Made by a program: the position numbers and the translations under genes. Of a DNA stretch of 64,000 nucleotides, positions 62,989 to 64,000 are shown in pieces. Positions within the stretch are counted from its first letter, which is position 1. The number at the start of each line of letters is the position of its first letter. The notes beneath the pieces are model-generated. The model did no database searches and was not told the DNA's origin. It worked only from the letters and a program-made list of their open reading frames with translations. The stretch comes from Achromobacter spanius (lineage in GTDB: Bacteria; Pseudomonadota; Gammaproteobacteria; Burkholderiales; Burkholderiaceae_B), in the NCBI RefSeq assembly GCF_029637605.1, contig NZ_CP121261.1, positions 5,952,001 to 6,016,000 on the forward strand. Reading direction: 5' to 3'.

Positions 62989-63834
62989 ATGAAGATCCTG
63001 ATTTCCACCGATATCGAAGGCGTCGCCGGCGTCTTTCACCCCGAGCAGGTCCGCGCCGGCAATGGCGAATACGAGCGCGCTCGCGCCTGGATGACCGCCG
63101 AGGCCAACGCCGCCGTGCAAGGCGCGTTCGCGGGCGGCGCCGACGAGATCCTGGTCAATGACTCGCACGGCGGCTTTCGCAACCTGCTGCCCGACGGTCT
63201 GGACGAGCGCGCCCGCCTGGTGCTGGGCAAGCCGCGCTACCTGGGCATGATGGGCGGGCTGGAAGAGGGCTGCGACGCCGTCTTCATGATCGGCTATCAC
63301 TCGCGCTCGCAAGGCCGAGGCATTCTGGCGCACACGATCAACAGCTTTGCGTTCGCGCGCGTGTTCATCAACGGCATGGAGTTGGGCGAAGCGGGCCTGT
63401 ACGGCGCGCTGGCCGGTGAATTGGACGTGCCGGTGATTTTGGCGTCCGGCGACGACGTGTTCATCTCGGAAACGCGCGACACGTTCCCCGGCGCCGAGTG
63501 GGTGCAGACCAAAGTGGCCCATGGCCAGGGCAGTGGGGTGACCTTGTCGCCGACGGCATCGCGCCGCGCCATTGCCGCCGCCGCCGAAACCGCCGTGCGC
63601 AAGTTCAAGCAAGGCGTCTCCGCTTCCGGTGAGGTGAAATCCGTTCCTTTCCGCATTGCCGCCCCTATAGAATGCCGGTTGCAGACGCAGAGCGCGGCAT
63701 TGGCCGACCTGTTCTGCATGTGGCCCACGCTGGAACGCGTGGACGGCGTCACCTTGCGATTCACCGTGGATAGCATGCAGTCGGCCGTCCGCACGCTGAA
63801 CAGCCTGGCCGCCATGTCTTTCATGTTGCGCTAA
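62989..63834 (+). CDS. D-aminopeptidase DppA-like (M55)
   Basis: A 281-residue M55 zinc peptidase. Metal-binding and active-site residues are Asp and Glu in ISTDIEGVAGV at the N-terminus, His in VNDSHGGFRN near residue 61, His in MIGYHSRSQGRG near residue 104, and Glu in ELGEAGLYG. In Bacillus DppA releases D-Ala from D-Ala-D-Ala-type peptides and is encoded in a dipeptide ABC transporter operon, the same setting as here. It starts 20 bases after the P1 peptidase gene. Confidence 0.92.
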   Translation: MKILISTDIEGVAGVFHPEQVRAGNGEYERARAWMTAEANAAVQGAFAGGADEILVNDSHGGFRNLLPDGLDERARLVLGKPRYLGMMGGLEEGCDAVFMIGYHSRSQGRGILAHTINSFAFARVFINGMELGEAGLYGALAGELDVPVILASGDDVFISETRDTFPGAEWVQTKVAHGQGSGVTLSPTASRRAIAAAAETAVRKFKQGVSASGEVKSVPFRIAAPIECRLQTQSAALADLFCMWPTLERVDGVTLRFTVDSMQSAVRTLNSLAAMSFMLR

Positions 63835-63848
63835 GGATTCCATCCCCC

Positions 63849-64000
63849 ATGTCTAGCACTGACGCCCGTATTGCCCAATTGCGGCAGGCCATGAGCCGCC
63901 GCGGCCTGTCCGCCTATATCGTTCCGTCTTCGGACCCGCACCTGTCCGAGTACCTGCCGGCGCGCTGGCAGGGGCGGCGCTGGCTGTCGGGCTTCACGGG
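63849..64000 (+). CDS. Xaa-Pro aminopeptidase (M24B), 3' end missing
   Basis: The first 50 codons of a protein that starts MSSTDARIAQLRQAMSRRGL and continues YIVPSSDPHLSEYLPARWQ and RRWLSGFTG. This is the N-terminal creatinase-like domain of aminopeptidase P, which frees N-terminal residues from Xaa-Pro peptides. The metal-binding domain lies beyond the window. It begins 14 bases after dppA, so it belongs to the same peptide-use operon. Confidence 0.88.
   Translation, partial: MSSTDARIAQLRQAMSRRGLSAYIVPSSDPHLSEYLPARWQGRRWLSGFT

Overview
The window is a high-GC chromosomal segment from a betaproteobacterium of the order Burkholderiales, most likely Achromobacter or a close Bordetella relative in the Alcaligenaceae. 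This rests on gene order (yceD-rpmF-plsX-fabHDG-acpP-fabF; rpoE-rseA-rseB-mucD; lepA-lepB-rnc-era-recO), the protein sequences themselves, and a Bug-type (tripartite tricarboxylate) solute receptor, a family greatly expanded in these bacteria. I saw no rRNA, tRNA, insertion sequence, prophage or CRISPR array. Coding density is very high and no gene-free stretch exceeds 300 bases.

Bases 1-21561 are core genome. They hold the end of rluC and a HAD phosphatase, the periplasmic methionine sulfoxide repair pair msrPQ, a minus-strand set (maf, a RsmI-like methylase, an AmiD-like amidase), and the long fatty-acid operon read from a clear sigma-70 promoter at 5365-5394. The sigma-E envelope stress operon and the lepA-lepB-rnc-era-recO operon follow. 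Downstream of recO the usual pdxJ is not found; a LysR regulator and accessory genes take its place.

Bases 21580-34979 mix accessory and core genes. A Bug receptor, an aspartoacylase-type deacylase and a threonine-synthase-like PLP enzyme form one minus-strand operon. Then come an NTP/NDP-exchange-like membrane protein, a Tat-exported aldo/keto reductase, YccA (with a sigma-E-type promoter), a DUF2486 protein, holC, pepA, lptF (with no lptG beside it), and a LysR regulator divergent from a LivK-like receptor.

Bases 35078-53595 are mostly acyl-CoA and amino-acid metabolism: mmsA, a CysB-type regulator, a Fur-box-controlled DUF2325 protein, an NlpC/P60 lipoprotein, prpE, a GlcG-like protein, a UMF1-type transporter, acs, an EamA exporter, threonine aldolase, an SDR/P450-like/ABM operon, ETF-ubiquinone oxidoreductase, a thioesterase and a two-subunit 3-oxoacid CoA-transferase. 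prpE and acs each carry a sigma-54-like -24/-12 element.

Bases 54406 to the right edge form a peptide-scavenging island on the plus strand: an RpiR-type regulator with a perfect upstream dyad, isoaspartyl peptidase, a GsiABCD-type peptide/glutathione ABC transporter, a P1-family (DmpA-like) aminopeptidase, a DppA-type D-aminopeptidase, and the start of a Xaa-Pro aminopeptidase. The most interesting signals lie in the control regions (sigma-E, sigma-54, Fur, CysB-like and RpiR-like sites, tandem 15-18 bp repeats) and in three uncharacterised small operons.
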